In this document: piece after piece, positions 9,573 through 18,536 of the stretch
Layout of the letters: each line of letters begins with the position of its first letter
Position numbering within the stretch: position 1 is the first letter of the stretch
NCBI RefSeq assembly: GCF_000714545.1
Contig: NZ_AUNB01000022.1
Span: 1 to 49,957, forward strand
DNA from: Thioclava indica
Lineage (GTDB): Bacteria; Pseudomonadota; Alphaproteobacteria; Rhodobacterales; Rhodobacteraceae
Direction: 5' to 3'
DNA: 49,957 bases
Notes under the pieces: generated by a model
Told to the model about the DNA's origin: nothing
Databases searched by the model: none
Seen by the model: the letters and a program-made list of their open reading frames with translations, nothing else
Translations under genes and position numbers: made by a program

Positions 9573-10222
9573 GAATAGTCCCGCGCGCCGAAAATGGCTG
9601 ACCCGACCCGCACATGGGTCGCCCCCGCCGCAATCGCGGCTTCGAAATCAGAACTCATGCCCATCGAAAGCTGATCCAGCCCGTTGCGCGCGGCCATCTT
9701 GGCCAGCATCGCGAAATGCGGGGCGGGGTCTTCGCCCTCGGGGGGGATGCACATCAGCCCCTTCACCGGCAGATCCAGCCTCTGCGCATCCGTGACGAAT
9801 CGATCCAGATCATCGGGCAGCACGCCTGCCTTTTGCGGCTCGCATCCCGTATTGACCTGCACGAACAGATCGGGCGAGGCCCCGCGCGTTTGCGCCAGCC
9901 CGGCAAGCTTTTTCGCCAGCGAGGGGCGGTCGAGCGTGTGGATTGCCTCGAACAGCTCTACGGCGAGTTTGGCTTTGTTGCTTTGCAGCGGGCCGATCAT
10001 ATGCACCGCGCAGCCGGGGAATTCAGCGCGCCACTCGGGCCACTTGCCCTGCGCTTCTTGCACATAGTTTTCGCCGAACAGGCGATGGCCCGCGCGTAGC
10101 ACGGCCTCGACCCGATCATCGGGCTGCACTTTGGACACCGCGATCAGCTGCACCGATCCGGGCGCGCGTCCGGCGCGGGTTTCGGCGGTTGCGATGCGGT
10201 CTTTGATCTCGGCCAATGCCAT
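9569..10222 (-). CDS. YggS family PLP homeostasis protein
   Basis: A 217-residue PLP-binding protein of the YggS/PLPHP family, alanine-racemase-like fold type III. The lysine in LIAVSKVQ is the expected PLP attachment site; FGENYVQEAQGK, HMIGPLQSNKAK and LSMGMSSDFEAAIAAG are family signatures. These proteins buffer pyridoxal 5'-phosphate and affect amino-acid metabolism; no enzyme activity is established. GGAGG lies 6 nt before the ATG at 10222. The stop overlaps the convergent L,D-transpeptidase-fold gene by the four bases CTAG. Confidence 0.93.
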   Translation of the reverse strand: MALAEIKDRIATAETRAGRAPGSVQLIAVSKVQPDDRVEAVLRAGHRLFGENYVQEAQGKWPEWRAEFPGCAVHMIGPLQSNKAKLAVELFEAIHTLDRPSLAKKLAGLAQTRGASPDLFVQVNTGCEPQKAGVLPDDLDRFVTDAQRLDLPVKGLMCIPPEGEDPAPHFAMLAKMAARNGLDQLSMGMSSDFEAAIAAGATHVRVGSAIFGARDYS

Positions 10223-10272
10223 TTTGCGCCTCCATATATTGCGCGCAGAAAACACGCTTGGCGCGCAAAAGA

Positions 10273-10299
10273 AAAGAGCGGGCACAAGGCCCGCTCTTT
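10273..10299 (-). terminator. Porin gene terminator
   Basis: Perfect 11-bp stem AAAGAGCGGGC / GCCCGCTCTTT with a 5-nt loop (10284-10288). Being nearly symmetric with A/T ends it could work on both strands; the porin stop at 10321 makes the minus-strand role likely. Confidence 0.85.
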
Positions 10300-10320
10300 C
10301 ATTCGTTCTATCCGTAAGGA

Positions 10321-11283
10321 TTAGAATGCGAATTTCACACCGAAGTCAGCAACGGTTTCTGCGTCGTAACCGTCCCCAACGCTACCGTAGCCGCGCTGGA
10401 TGCTGCCCTTCAGGACTGCGCCACCGAGGTCATAGTCAGCGCCGATACCGAAAGCGGTGTCGGTGTCGTTGTCATCGGCATCGTTATTGGCAACATAAGC
10501 GCGGAACGTGGTCGCACCCATCGTGTAGCTACCGTAGCCGGTGATGGTTTTGCCCATGTCGAGCCCGGTGCTGTTAACACCTTCGTCGGCGTAGTTCAGG
10601 CCAACTTTGATCGCGTCGTTGACTTGGTAAGCAGCACCGATGAAGGCGATGTCGTTGCCGTCGATGCCCGAACCGTTCCAGGTACCAGCCGCAGCAACGG
10701 TGAGCGGGCCCGAAGCATATGCGAGGTACAGCGACGATTCTGCTGCCACATTAGCAGGCAGCGACGAAGCGGTTTGATCGGGGTTGATGTACGACAGCAT
10801 ACCGCTGAAAGCACCCATCGAGTACGAAGCCGAAACGCCCATGCGGTTGCTTTCAAGAGCCGAGTAAGCGCCGGTGTTGTAGGCGTAGAAAGTGGAGCGG
10901 ATGTCGCCGTAGGACGAGTCAAGCAGACCGAGTTCCGAATCATAAACCAGCGGAGCCGAGTCAAGCGCGGTGTTTGCGTTGCCAACTTCCATACGGAAAC
11001 CATTATAGGTCGCATACATCAGCGCAGCATTGCCACGGCTATTCGCATAACCATTGTCGTATTGGGCGCGAATGCGGCCACCGAAGGTCACGCCGCCATC
11101 GGTTTCCGTCGAAGCGTCAAGGTTGACGCGCATACGGGTGCTAACGGTGGTTTCCGAATTACCAGTACCAGCTTCGCTGTTGTACTGCAGACCAAAGCGG
11201 CCGTAGCCCGAAAGCGTCACATCAGCGGAAGCAAAGCCAGCCGAAAGCACAAGAGCGGTTGTCGCGAAGAGAACCTTTTTCAT
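10321..11283 (-). CDS. Outer-membrane porin
   Basis: A 320-residue precursor with a typical signal peptide (MKKVLFATTALVLSAGFASA, cleavage before DVTLSG) and a terminal phenylalanine (VKFAF) as used by the BAM complex. The mature protein opens with LSGYGRFGLQY, and beta-strands with alternating aromatic and small residues run throughout, as in the 16-stranded trimeric porins of Rhodobacter. It would allow passive diffusion of small solutes. Many acidic residues (for example DADDNDTDT) suggest a cation-preferring pore or constriction loops; this is inference. It has its own terminator and a 286-bp upstream region shared with the divergent DUF3576 gene; no convincing promoter hexamers were found there. 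Confidence 0.95.
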   Translation of the reverse strand: MKKVLFATTALVLSAGFASADVTLSGYGRFGLQYNSEAGTGNSETTVSTRMRVNLDASTETDGGVTFGGRIRAQYDNGYANSRGNAALMYATYNGFRMEVGNANTALDSAPLVYDSELGLLDSSYGDIRSTFYAYNTGAYSALESNRMGVSASYSMGAFSGMLSYINPDQTASSLPANVAAESSLYLAYASGPLTVAAAGTWNGSGIDGNDIAFIGAAYQVNDAIKVGLNYADEGVNSTGLDMGKTITGYGSYTMGATTFRAYVANNDADDNDTDTAFGIGADYDLGGAVLKGSIQRGYGSVGDGYDAETVADFGVKFAF

Positions 11284-11569
11284 CGTTTTCCCTCATCTTC
11301 ATTTAATCTAAAGGTAACCCCCAACTCCGGGGAAGTCCGAACTGGGTATGACGTTGTTTTCCTCTCAAGCGCCCTTCATTGCAACTCAAAGCGCGGGCCG
11401 CGCCGCAAACCCCCGCAGGATGGTGCAGACTTGTCACAGTCCTTTTTGCGCCCTGCATGGCCGTGTTTGGCTGGAAAACAGATAAGCACCGGAAAAACCT
11501 TGTCGCTCTGGGGGGCATAGGCTAGAGACGAGACAACCATCTTTAGTGAGCCGACAGGGACAGCGCCTC

Positions 11570-12070
11570 ATGATCAGCAGACGTCTTTTGCACATCACCG
11601 CAGCTCTGGGTCTTAGCCTGGCACTTACCGCCTGCGGGGGCACCTCTAGCGGCAAGCTCTTTTCGGCAAGCCCGGAAGACGCCGCGAAGGCGAAACTGCC
11701 GACGAACGAGGTCAATGCGCGCAAGCAGACCAAGATTTGGGATCTGTTTAGCAACAAAGGTGACCCCAACATCACTGTCGAGGTGAACAAATACCTTTGG
11801 CAGGCATCGCTGGACGTGCTGAACTTCCTGCCCGTCCAAGAGGTCGATCCTTTCTCGGGCGTGATCGTGACGGGTTATGGCACGCCTCCGGGTGGTGGTC
11901 GTGCGTATATGGCGACTGTTTATGTGACCGATCCGGCGCTGGATGCGCGGTCGTTGAAAGTGTCGCTGCGCTCGCGCAGTGGTCCGGTCTCAGCCGATAC
12001 GCAGCGCGCGGTCGAAGACGCGATCCTGACCCGCGCCCGCCAACTGCGGATTCGTGATTCGAAGCTGTAA
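11570..12070 (+). CDS. DUF3576 family lipoprotein
   Basis: A 166-residue protein starting MISRRLLHITAALGL with the lipobox LALTAC, so it is probably a lipoprotein anchored after cleavage before the cysteine near residue 20. The body (IWDLFSNKGDPNITVEVNKYLWQASLDVL ... GTPPGGGRAYMATVYV) fits DUF3576, an alphaproteobacterial outer-membrane-associated family of unknown function. Transcribed away from the porin and followed by a hairpin (12101-12134). Start at 11570 is the only one that yields a signal peptide. Confidence 0.82.
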   Translation: MISRRLLHITAALGLSLALTACGGTSSGKLFSASPEDAAKAKLPTNEVNARKQTKIWDLFSNKGDPNITVEVNKYLWQASLDVLNFLPVQEVDPFSGVIVTGYGTPPGGGRAYMATVYVTDPALDARSLKVSLRSRSGPVSADTQRAVEDAILTRARQLRIRDSKL

Positions 12071-12100
12071 GCAGCCTGCTTTCAGACATCCGGTTTTCAG

Positions 12101-12137
12101 TATCCCCCGCCCGAGCCTGTCTCTGGCGGGGATATTT
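12101..12137 (+). terminator. Terminator after the DUF3576 gene
   Basis: TATCCCCCGCC (12101-12111) pairs with GGCGGGGATA (12125-12134) with one bulged C and a 13-nt loop, followed by TTT. Fits a weak rho-independent terminator 30 nt past the stop. Confidence 0.6.
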
Positions 12138-12223
12138 ATGTCCAGATGACGGCTGTGGCTGGACCTTGCCCCCGCGCGCGGTGTAGCAAGCCTGCGCAGA
12201 ATATGACCGATGAGGGCCAAGAT

Positions 12224-14842
12224 ATGTCGCGCTACGAACCAAGCCAAAGCGAAGCGAAATGGCAAAAAGCCTGGGACGCCGCACAGCTATTCGCCGCGCG
12301 CCACGATCCGGCCCGCCCGAAATATTATGTGCTCGAGATGTTCCCCTACCCGTCCGGGCGCATCCACATGGGCCATGTGCGCAACTACACGATGGGCGAT
12401 GTGGTCGCGCGCTATAAGATGGCGCAGGGGTTTTCGGTGCTGCATCCGATGGGCTGGGATGCGTTCGGGATGCCGGCTGAAAACGCCGCGATGGAACGCG
12501 GCGGCCACCCCAAGGATTGGACCTACGGCAATATCGCCGACATGAAGGACCAGATGCGCCCGCTTGGGTTCTCGCTGGACTGGACGCGCGAATTTGCCAC
12601 TTGTGACCCGGAATATTACGGCCAGCAGCAGGCGATGTTTATCGACATGCTAAGCGCGGGTCTGGTCTATCGCAAGAATGCGGTGGTGAACTGGGATCCG
12701 GTCGATATGACCGTGCTGGCAAACGAGCAGGTGATCGACGGCAAGGGCTGGCGGTCTGGCGCGGCTGTTGAGCGGCGCGAGTTGACGCAATGGTTCTTCA
12801 AGATCTCGGATTACTCCGAGGAATTGCTGGATGCGCTGGATGGCCTAAAGGATTGGCCGGAAAAGGTGCGCCTGATGCAGGCCAACTGGATCGGCAAGTC
12901 GCGCGGTCTGCAATTTGCGTTTTCCACCAAGGGCGCGCCCGACGGGTTTGAGGCGTTGGAAGTTTACACAACGCGCCCCGACACGCTGCTGGGCGCAAGT
13001 TTCGCCGCGATCTCGCCCGATCATCCGCTGGCGAAGCATCTGGAACGTCACAATCCCGCGATTGCTGACTTTGTCGCGAAATGCCGGGCCGGTGGCACCA
13101 CCGAAGAAGCCATCGAGACCGCCGAGAAGCTGGGGATGGATACCGGCATCACCGTGCGCCACCCGCTCAACACCGAGGTCGAGCTGCCCGTCTGGATCGC
13201 GAATTTCATCCTGATGGATTACGGCACCGGCGCGATTTTCGGCTGCCCCGCTCATGACGCGCGCGATTTCGAATTCGCGACGAAATACGAGTTGCCCATT
13301 GTTCCGGTGTTTGAACCGCTTGAGGGCGACTATCCCGCCGCCGAATTTGTGCCGCTGAAATCCGAGAAGGTCCGCTACATCCGCGGATTCGCGGGCGACG
13401 AGGTGCAGACAGGCGAGCAAGGCGTGGCCACCGCCATCGCAATTTGCGAAGAAAACGGCATTGGCCAAGGCGTGACCAAGTTCCGCCTGCGCGACTGGGG
13501 CCTGTCGCGCCAACGCTATTGGGGCTGCCCGATTCCCGTGGTGCATTGTGACACTTGCGGCGTCGTGCCCGAGAAGAAAGAAAACCTGCCCGTCGAGCTA
13601 CCCTACGATCAGGACGGCGCGCCGATTGATTTCTCGATTCCCGGCAACCCGCTGGATCGCCACCCAAGCTGGCGCGACTGCCCCTGCCCGAACTGCGGCG
13701 CACCTGCGCAACGCGAAACCGACACGATGGATACGTTCGTCGATTCGTCGTGGTATTACGCCCGCTTCACCTCGCCGCACGCGGCCACGCCGACCGATCT
13801 GACCGAGGCCGCCTATTGGATGAATGTCGATCAATATATCGGCGGCATCGAGCACGCGATCCTGCACCTGCTCTACTCGCGCTTCTTCGCCCGCGCGATG
13901 GCAAAAACCGGCCATCTGCCCCCCGAGGCAATCGAGCCGTTCAACGCGCTGTTCACACAGGGCATGGTCACGCATGAGATTTACATGCGCGAAGAGATTG
14001 CTCAAATAATAAGCGAAGGCGACACGCAACTTGATCCGCCCAAGACAATCAAGCGCAACGTCTACTTCCTGCCGGAAGAGGTAAACAAGACTGAAAATGG
14101 TGCATTTGAAATAGCTACCGGCGCCCCAATCGAAGTCATCCCCCCAACGAAAATGTCGAAATCCAAAAAGAACGTCGTCGATCCGATGAATATCATCGCC
14201 GCGTTTGGGGCCGATACCGCGCGTTTCTTCGTGATGTCCGACAGCCCGCCCGAGCGCGACGTCGAGTGGACGGCAGCGGGCGCTGAGGCCACATCGAAAT
14301 TCCTCAACCGCGTGCACCGAATCGCGGATGAGATCGCCAGCTCCGACGCGCCCGCCGATGCGGCCGAGGATGCGGCGCTGCTCAAGGCGGCGCATAAGGC
14401 GATTGACGAAGTGACCCGTTCCATCGAGGGCTTCACCTTTAACAAGGCAGTCGCGGCGCTTTACGCGCTTAGCAACACGCTGTCGAAATCCAAGGCAGGT
14501 GCAGGTGCGAAACGAGATGCCATGCGCCTGATGGCGCAGTTGATGGCCCCGATGGTGCCCCATCTGGCCGAAGATGTCTGGCAAATGCTGGACGGTGAGG
14601 GCTTTGTGATCGCGGCGCAATGGCCCGTGGCGGACCCTGCGCTTCTGGTCGAAGACAGCGTGACGCTGCCCATTCAGGTCAACGGCAAGCGGCGCTCGGA
14701 ATTGACCGTGCCGAAAGATATGCCCAAGGAAGAGGTTGAAAAGCTGGCGCTGGCGGATGAACATGTCATCAAGGCGTTGGCGGGTGGTCAGCCCAAGAAA
14801 CTCATCGTCGTGCCGGGGCGCATCGTCAATGTGGTCATCTAA
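12224..14842 (+). CDS. leuS: Leucyl-tRNA synthetase
   Basis: Charges tRNA-Leu. At 872 residues it has the usual bacterial length. The class I signatures are HMGH at residues 48-51 and KMSKS at 643-647; the CP1 editing domain follows the first catalytic half ([26 protein letters not shown]). The zinc-type knuckle [22 protein letters not shown] is split by normal family spacing. Start at 12224 ([10 protein letters not shown]) is preceded by GAGGG; ATG at 12203 is an alternative. Around 13998-14135 codon use is AT-rich (three ATA codons), in the leucine-specific region just before KMSKS. lptE overlaps its end by 14 nt. Confidence 0.97.
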   Translation: MSRYEPSQSEAKWQKAWDAAQLFAARHDPARPKYYVLEMFPYPSGRIHMGHVRNYTMGDVVARYKMAQGFSVLHPMGWDAFGMPAENAAMERGGHPKDWTYGNIADMKDQMRPLGFSLDWTREFATCDPEYYGQQQAMFIDMLSAGLVYRKNAVVNWDPVDMTVLANEQVIDGKGWRSGAAVERRELTQWFFKISDYSEELLDALDGLKDWPEKVRLMQANWIGKSRGLQFAFSTKGAPDGFEALEVYTTRPDTLLGASFAAISPDHPLAKHLERHNPAIADFVAKCRAGGTTEEAIETAEKLGMDTGITVRHPLNTEVELPVWIANFILMDYGTGAIFGCPAHDARDFEFATKYELPIVPVFEPLEGDYPAAEFVPLKSEKVRYIRGFAGDEVQTGEQGVATAIAICEENGIGQGVTKFRLRDWGLSRQRYWGCPIPVVHCDTCGVVPEKKENLPVELPYDQDGAPIDFSIPGNPLDRHPSWRDCPCPNCGAPAQRETDTMDTFVDSSWYYARFTSPHAATPTDLTEAAYWMNVDQYIGGIEHAILHLLYSRFFARAMAKTGHLPPEAIEPFNALFTQGMVTHEIYMREEIAQIISEGDTQLDPPKTIKRNVYFLPEEVNKTENGAFEIATGAPIEVIPPTKMSKSKKNVVDPMNIIAAFGADTARFFVMSDSPPERDVEWTAAGAEATSKFLNRVHRIADEIASSDAPADAAEDAALLKAAHKAIDEVTRSIEGFTFNKAVAALYALSNTLSKSKAGAGAKRDAMRLMAQLMAPMVPHLAEDVWQMLDGEGFVIAAQWPVADPALLVEDSVTLPIQVNGKRRSELTVPKDMPKEEVEKLALADEHVIKALAGGQPKKLIVVPGRIVNVVI

Positions 14843-15323
14843 TCGCAGAACCTTTTTGCTCACCGGCGGCGCTTTGGCGTTGACCGGCTGCGGCTTCACC
14901 CCGGCTTATGGCCCGCAAGGGGGGGCGGCGGCGTTGCTGAACGGTGTCGCGCCGGATGCGCCCGACAGCCCGGATGCGTTCGCGCTGGTGACGCAACTGC
15001 AAGAACGTCTCGGCCCGGCCAATCCCAAGCGCTACCGGCTGAGCTACGCGATCCAGACGACCGTAACGGGCCAAGGGATTGCGACCGATGACACCACGAC
15101 GCGCTATCAGCTTAGCGGCACGGTCGACTACACCTTGCGCGACGCGACCAGCGATGCGGTTTTGCTGACAGGGCGGGTGAATTCCTTTACCTCTTGGTCG
15201 GCGACCGGCACCATTGTTGCCAGCCAATCCGCTGAACGAGACGCCCATACCCGCCTGATGACCATTCTCGCCGATCAGATCGTGACCCGTTTGCTGGCAC
15301 AAGCCTCGAGCCTGCCGCAATGA
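14829..15323 (+). CDS. lptE: LPS assembly lipoprotein LptE
   Basis: A 164-residue lipoprotein with signal peptide and lipobox LALTGC followed by GFTPAYG, the hallmark of the LptE family. LptE plugs the LptD barrel and helps insert lipopolysaccharide into the outer leaflet. It starts at an ATG inside leuS (14-nt overlap) and ends in an ATGA overlap with holA; the leuS-lptE-holA order is the conserved arrangement in proteobacteria, which supports the call despite low sequence conservation in this family. Confidence 0.92.
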   Translation: MWSSNRRTFLLTGGALALTGCGFTPAYGPQGGAAALLNGVAPDAPDSPDAFALVTQLQERLGPANPKRYRLSYAIQTTVTGQGIATDDTTTRYQLSGTVDYTLRDATSDAVLLTGRVNSFTSWSATGTIVASQSAERDAHTRLMTILADQIVTRLLAQASSLPQ

Positions 15324-16342
15324 AACTGGCCGGGGCCGCTGCGGCGCGCTATTTCGCCAAGCCCGATCCCGACCGCGCTGGCCTGCTGATCTATGGAAGC
15401 GATGCGATGCGCGTGGCCTTGCGCCGCCAAGAGGTGATCGCCGCATTGGTCGGTCCGCAAGGCGAAGAGGAAATGCGCCTCACCCGGATCGCAGGGGCCG
15501 ATCTGCGCAAAGCGCCGTCCCTGCTACTGGATGCCATCAAAGAGGTCGGTTTTTTCCCCGGCCTGCGCGTCGCCTTTCTCGAAGATGCGACCGAAACCAT
15601 GTCGGATGCGATCACCACCGCACTGTCGCAATGGCGCGAAGGCGATGCGCGTATCGTTGTCACTGCAGGGTCGCTGAACGCGAAATCAAAGCTGCGCAAA
15701 GCGTTTGAGGCCCATTCCAGCGCCTATGCCATTGGAATTTACGACGATCCGCCCTCGCGCGAAGAAATCGAGGATATTCTGCACCGTGCCGGTCTGCGTG
15801 AAATCGGAACCGAGGCGATGACCGATCTCGTAGCGCTATCGCGCGCGCTTGATCCCGGCGATTTCCGCCAGACGGTCGAAAAAATCTCGCTGTATAAATA
15901 TGGCGACGACACCGCGCTGACCCCGGCTGATGTTGCCGCCTGCGCGCCCTCATCCGTTGAGGCCGGCGTGGATGATGTGCTCGAAATCGTGGCCGAGGGG
16001 CGCGCGCCTGAACTTGGCCCGGTGATCCAGCGGCTCGAAAGTCAGGGCGTGCAACCGGTGCTGCTGGCAATCATGGCGCTGCGTCATTTTCGTGCGCTGC
16101 ACGCGGCGGCCTCGGACCCGCAAGGCCCCGGCTCGGGCATCGCGCGCATCCGTCCGCCGATCTTTGGTCCGCGTCGCGACAAGATGCAGCGGCAGGCGCA
16201 AAGCTGGGGCATGTTCAAACTGGAAACCGCGCTGAAAGATCTGGTCGAGGCCGATCTGACCCTGCGCTCCGCCTCGCGCGCGCCGCAAATGGCGGTGATC
16301 GAACGCACGTTGATGCGGCTGGCAATGTTGGCGCGACGATGA
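15320..16342 (+). CDS. holA: DNA polymerase III delta subunit
   Basis: A 340-residue clamp-loader subunit. Features include the N-terminal LLIYGSDAMRVALRRQEV, the internal FFPGLRVAFLEDA and the C-terminal collar region (QRQAQSWGMFKLETALKDLVEADLTLRSA), all in the positions seen in HolA. Delta opens the beta clamp encoded by dnaN, which is also in this window. Like other delta subunits it lacks a functional Walker A. Coupled by ATGA overlaps to lptE before it and to a flavoprotein gene after it. Confidence 0.95.
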   Translation: MKLAGAAAARYFAKPDPDRAGLLIYGSDAMRVALRRQEVIAALVGPQGEEEMRLTRIAGADLRKAPSLLLDAIKEVGFFPGLRVAFLEDATETMSDAITTALSQWREGDARIVVTAGSLNAKSKLRKAFEAHSSAYAIGIYDDPPSREEIEDILHRAGLREIGTEAMTDLVALSRALDPGDFRQTVEKISLYKYGDDTALTPADVAACAPSSVEAGVDDVLEIVAEGRAPELGPVIQRLESQGVQPVLLAIMALRHFRALHAAASDPQGPGSGIARIRPPIFGPRRDKMQRQAQSWGMFKLETALKDLVEADLTLRSASRAPQMAVIERTLMRLAMLARR

Positions 16343-17520
16343 AAACGGCGCTGGTCATTGGCGGCGGCCCTGCGGGCATGATGGCAGCCGAGGAATTGGC
16401 ACGCGCCGGGGCCGATGTGACCCTGATCGAGGCGAAACCCACCCTCGCGCGCAAATTCCTGATGGCGGGAAAATCGGGGCTGAACCTGACCAAACAGGAA
16501 CCGCTTGAGGCGTTCTTGTCGCAGTATTCGCACCCGCAAATCGCCGCCATCGCCCGCGCATTCGGTCCCGATCAGATGCAACAGTTCGCGCGCGATTTGA
16601 ACGTCGATCTGTTCACCGGCTCAACGGGGCGTGTCTTTCCCAAGGCCATGAAAGCCTCACCGATGCTGCGCGCGTGGATTGCGCGGCTCACGGAACTGGG
16701 CGTCACCATCCGCACGCGCTGGCGCTGGCAAGGGTTCGACGGCGCGGCGCTGGTCTTTGACACGCCGGACGGTCGCAAGACCTTAACCCCCAACGTCACC
16801 GTGCTGGCGCTTGGCGGGGCGAGTTGGCCGCGCCTTGGATCAGACGGTGCATGGCGGGACTGGCTGATGGCAAAGGGCGTCACGGTCACGCCCTTCCAGC
16901 CCGCGAATATGGGGTTTCAGATCGCATGGTCCGATCACATGGCGCCGCATCTGGGCCAGCCCGTCAAAGGCGCGGCACTGATCACGCCCGCAGGTCGCTC
17001 ACGCGGGGAGTTTGTGCTGTCAAAGCGCGGTATCGAAGGCGGCGGCATCTATCAGATCTCATCAGAGCTACGCGCCGGCGCGCCGCTGCATCTTGATCTC
17101 GCACCAGATATCGACGCAGATACCCTCGCCCAGCGCCTTGCAGCAATTCCGGCCAAGCAAAGCCTGTCCAACCGCCTGCGGCGCGGCGCCAAGCTTGACC
17201 CGGTCAAACTGGCGCTCGCGATGGAATGGGGCCGCCCCTTGCCAAGCGATCCGCAGGCGCTGGCCGCTCAGCTGAAATCGCTGCCCGTGCCGCTTGGCCC
17301 GCCGCGCCCCTTGGCCGAGGCGATCTCCAGCGCCGGTGGCATTGCGTGGAACAGCCTCAACGATGACCTGGAACTCTCCACCCTGCCCGGTCTTTTCGCC
17401 GCCGGAGAGATGCTGGATTGGGAGGCTCCGACCGGAGGCTACCTGCTCACCGCCTGCCTCGCCTCGGGGCGTCATGCCGGACGCGCTGCGGCGCGCCGCC
17501 TCTTGTCTTCCCCTGATTGA
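16339..17520 (+). CDS. FAD-dependent flavoprotein, HI0933/BaiN-like
   Basis: A 393-residue flavoprotein. The FAD dinucleotide fold opens at residue 5 (ALVIGGGPAGMMAAEEL), followed by the family motif KFLMAGKSGLNLTKQE; the C-terminal FAD site reads GLFAAGEMLDWEAPTGGYLLTACLASGRHAG. This places it in the HI0933-like family, a TIGR03862-type branch by eye. Some relatives reduce quinones or bile-acid intermediates, but substrate cannot be read here. It starts in an ATGA overlap with holA and is convergent with an SDR gene, with a minus-strand terminator structure in the 50-bp gap. Confidence 0.88.
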   Translation: MKTALVIGGGPAGMMAAEELARAGADVTLIEAKPTLARKFLMAGKSGLNLTKQEPLEAFLSQYSHPQIAAIARAFGPDQMQQFARDLNVDLFTGSTGRVFPKAMKASPMLRAWIARLTELGVTIRTRWRWQGFDGAALVFDTPDGRKTLTPNVTVLALGGASWPRLGSDGAWRDWLMAKGVTVTPFQPANMGFQIAWSDHMAPHLGQPVKGAALITPAGRSRGEFVLSKRGIEGGGIYQISSELRAGAPLHLDLAPDIDADTLAQRLAAIPAKQSLSNRLRRGAKLDPVKLALAMEWGRPLPSDPQALAAQLKSLPVPLGPPRPLAEAISSAGGIAWNSLNDDLELSTLPGLFAAGEMLDWEAPTGGYLLTACLASGRHAGRAAARRLLSSPD

Positions 17521-17565
17521 AATATCCCGGGGTGAATGGCCGCAGGCCAGAGGGGCAGCGCCCCT
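17519..17565 (-). terminator. SDR gene terminator with two hairpins
   Basis: Read on the minus strand: stem AGGGGC/GCCCCT (17551-17565), then GGCC/GGCC (17538-17548), then CCCCGGGATATTTC (down to 17519). Same design as the yggS and dnaN terminators: GC hairpin followed by GGA(G)TATTT. Confidence 0.55.
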
Positions 17566-17570
17566 CCCCT

Positions 17571-18434
17571 TCACGTTTCGCCACCCGTCTGATCCAAAAG
17601 CGCGCGCAGGCCAGCGCGATATGTCGGGTAGCGCAAGGTGACGCCCAGATCGCGTTTGATCTTGTCGTTTCGCACCCGCTTGCTCTCGGCATAAAAGCTG
17701 CGCGCCATCGGCGATAAATCCGCCGTTTCGAAATCGACAGCGGGCGGCAGCGGCAAACCGAGTAACTCCGCCGCAAAACCGATCACGTCTTGCGGCGGGG
17801 CTGGATCATCGTCGCAGACGTTATAGACCGCCCCCGGATCGGGCCGATCAATCGAGGCCAAAAGCACCTGCGCAATATCCGCGACATGGATACGCGAAAA
17901 CACCTGCCCCGGCTTGATGATCCGCCGCGCGCTCCCGTCGCGCACCTTCTCGAACGGGCCGCGACCGGGACCATAGATCCCCGCGAGGCGAAAGGTGTGT
18001 AGCGGCAGACAATGGGCAGCAGCAAGCGCGCCCCATGCCGCCTCGGCCTCGACCCGCGCCTGCCCGCGCTTGGTTGACGGGGTCAGCGGCGTTGCCTCAT
18101 CCACCCAGCCGCCCGCGTGATCGCCATAGGCTCCGATGGTCGAAAGGTAACCCACCCAATCAAGCTGCGGCGCGGCCTGTGCGATTTGCGCACCCGCCGC
18201 CGCCAGCACCGGATCGCCCTGCGGCCCCGGCGCGACCGAGGTCAGCAGATGGCTCACACCCTCTAGCGGCAAGGTGCCGCCTTCCCAGATCACCGGCTCC
18301 ACCCCTTGTGCGCGCAAGCGTTCGGCCTTGTCAGCCGAGCGCGTCGTGCCGATCACCCGCCAGCCACGCGCCAGCAACAGCGGTGCGAGGGCCTGCGCGC
18401 TATAGCCATGTCCGATGGAAAGAAGCGTGGGCAT
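17571..18434 (-). CDS. NAD-dependent epimerase/dehydratase-like SDR
   Basis: A 287-residue extended SDR protein. The N-terminal nucleotide-binding turn reads LLSIGHGYSAQALAPLL, a variant of GxxGxxG seen in YeeZ-like proteins; a catalytic-type STIGAYGD stretch occurs near residue 100, and FRLAGIYGPGRGP plus FSRIHVADIAQVL are family features. The usual YxxxK is not evident in its normal place, so activity is uncertain. AGGGGGCGGAC precedes the ATG at 18434. Divergent from ade. Substrate unknown. Confidence 0.85.
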   Translation of the reverse strand: MPTLLSIGHGYSAQALAPLLLARGWRVIGTTRSADKAERLRAQGVEPVIWEGGTLPLEGVSHLLTSVAPGPQGDPVLAAAGAQIAQAAPQLDWVGYLSTIGAYGDHAGGWVDEATPLTPSTKRGQARVEAEAAWGALAAAHCLPLHTFRLAGIYGPGRGPFEKVRDGSARRIIKPGQVFSRIHVADIAQVLLASIDRPDPGAVYNVCDDDPAPPQDVIGFAAELLGLPLPPAVDFETADLSPMARSFYAESKRVRNDKIKRDLGVTLRYPTYRAGLRALLDQTGGET

Positions 18435-18536
18435 GTCCGCCCCCCTTTGCCGTTTTGTCATCTGACCTAGGTAGAGCTTGCGTGAACGTATCACAACGTC
18501 TCTTGAACCTTCGCGCGGGCAATGACAGGCTGGGAC

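Noticed and set aside
11284-11569. Promoters between porin and DUF3576 genes
   Set aside because: A TTGTCG near 11501 has only a poor -10 partner; nothing reliable on the porin side.
13598-14899. 433-codon minus-strand frame opposite leuS
   Set aside because: Antisense shadow; leuS motifs on the other strand are unambiguous.
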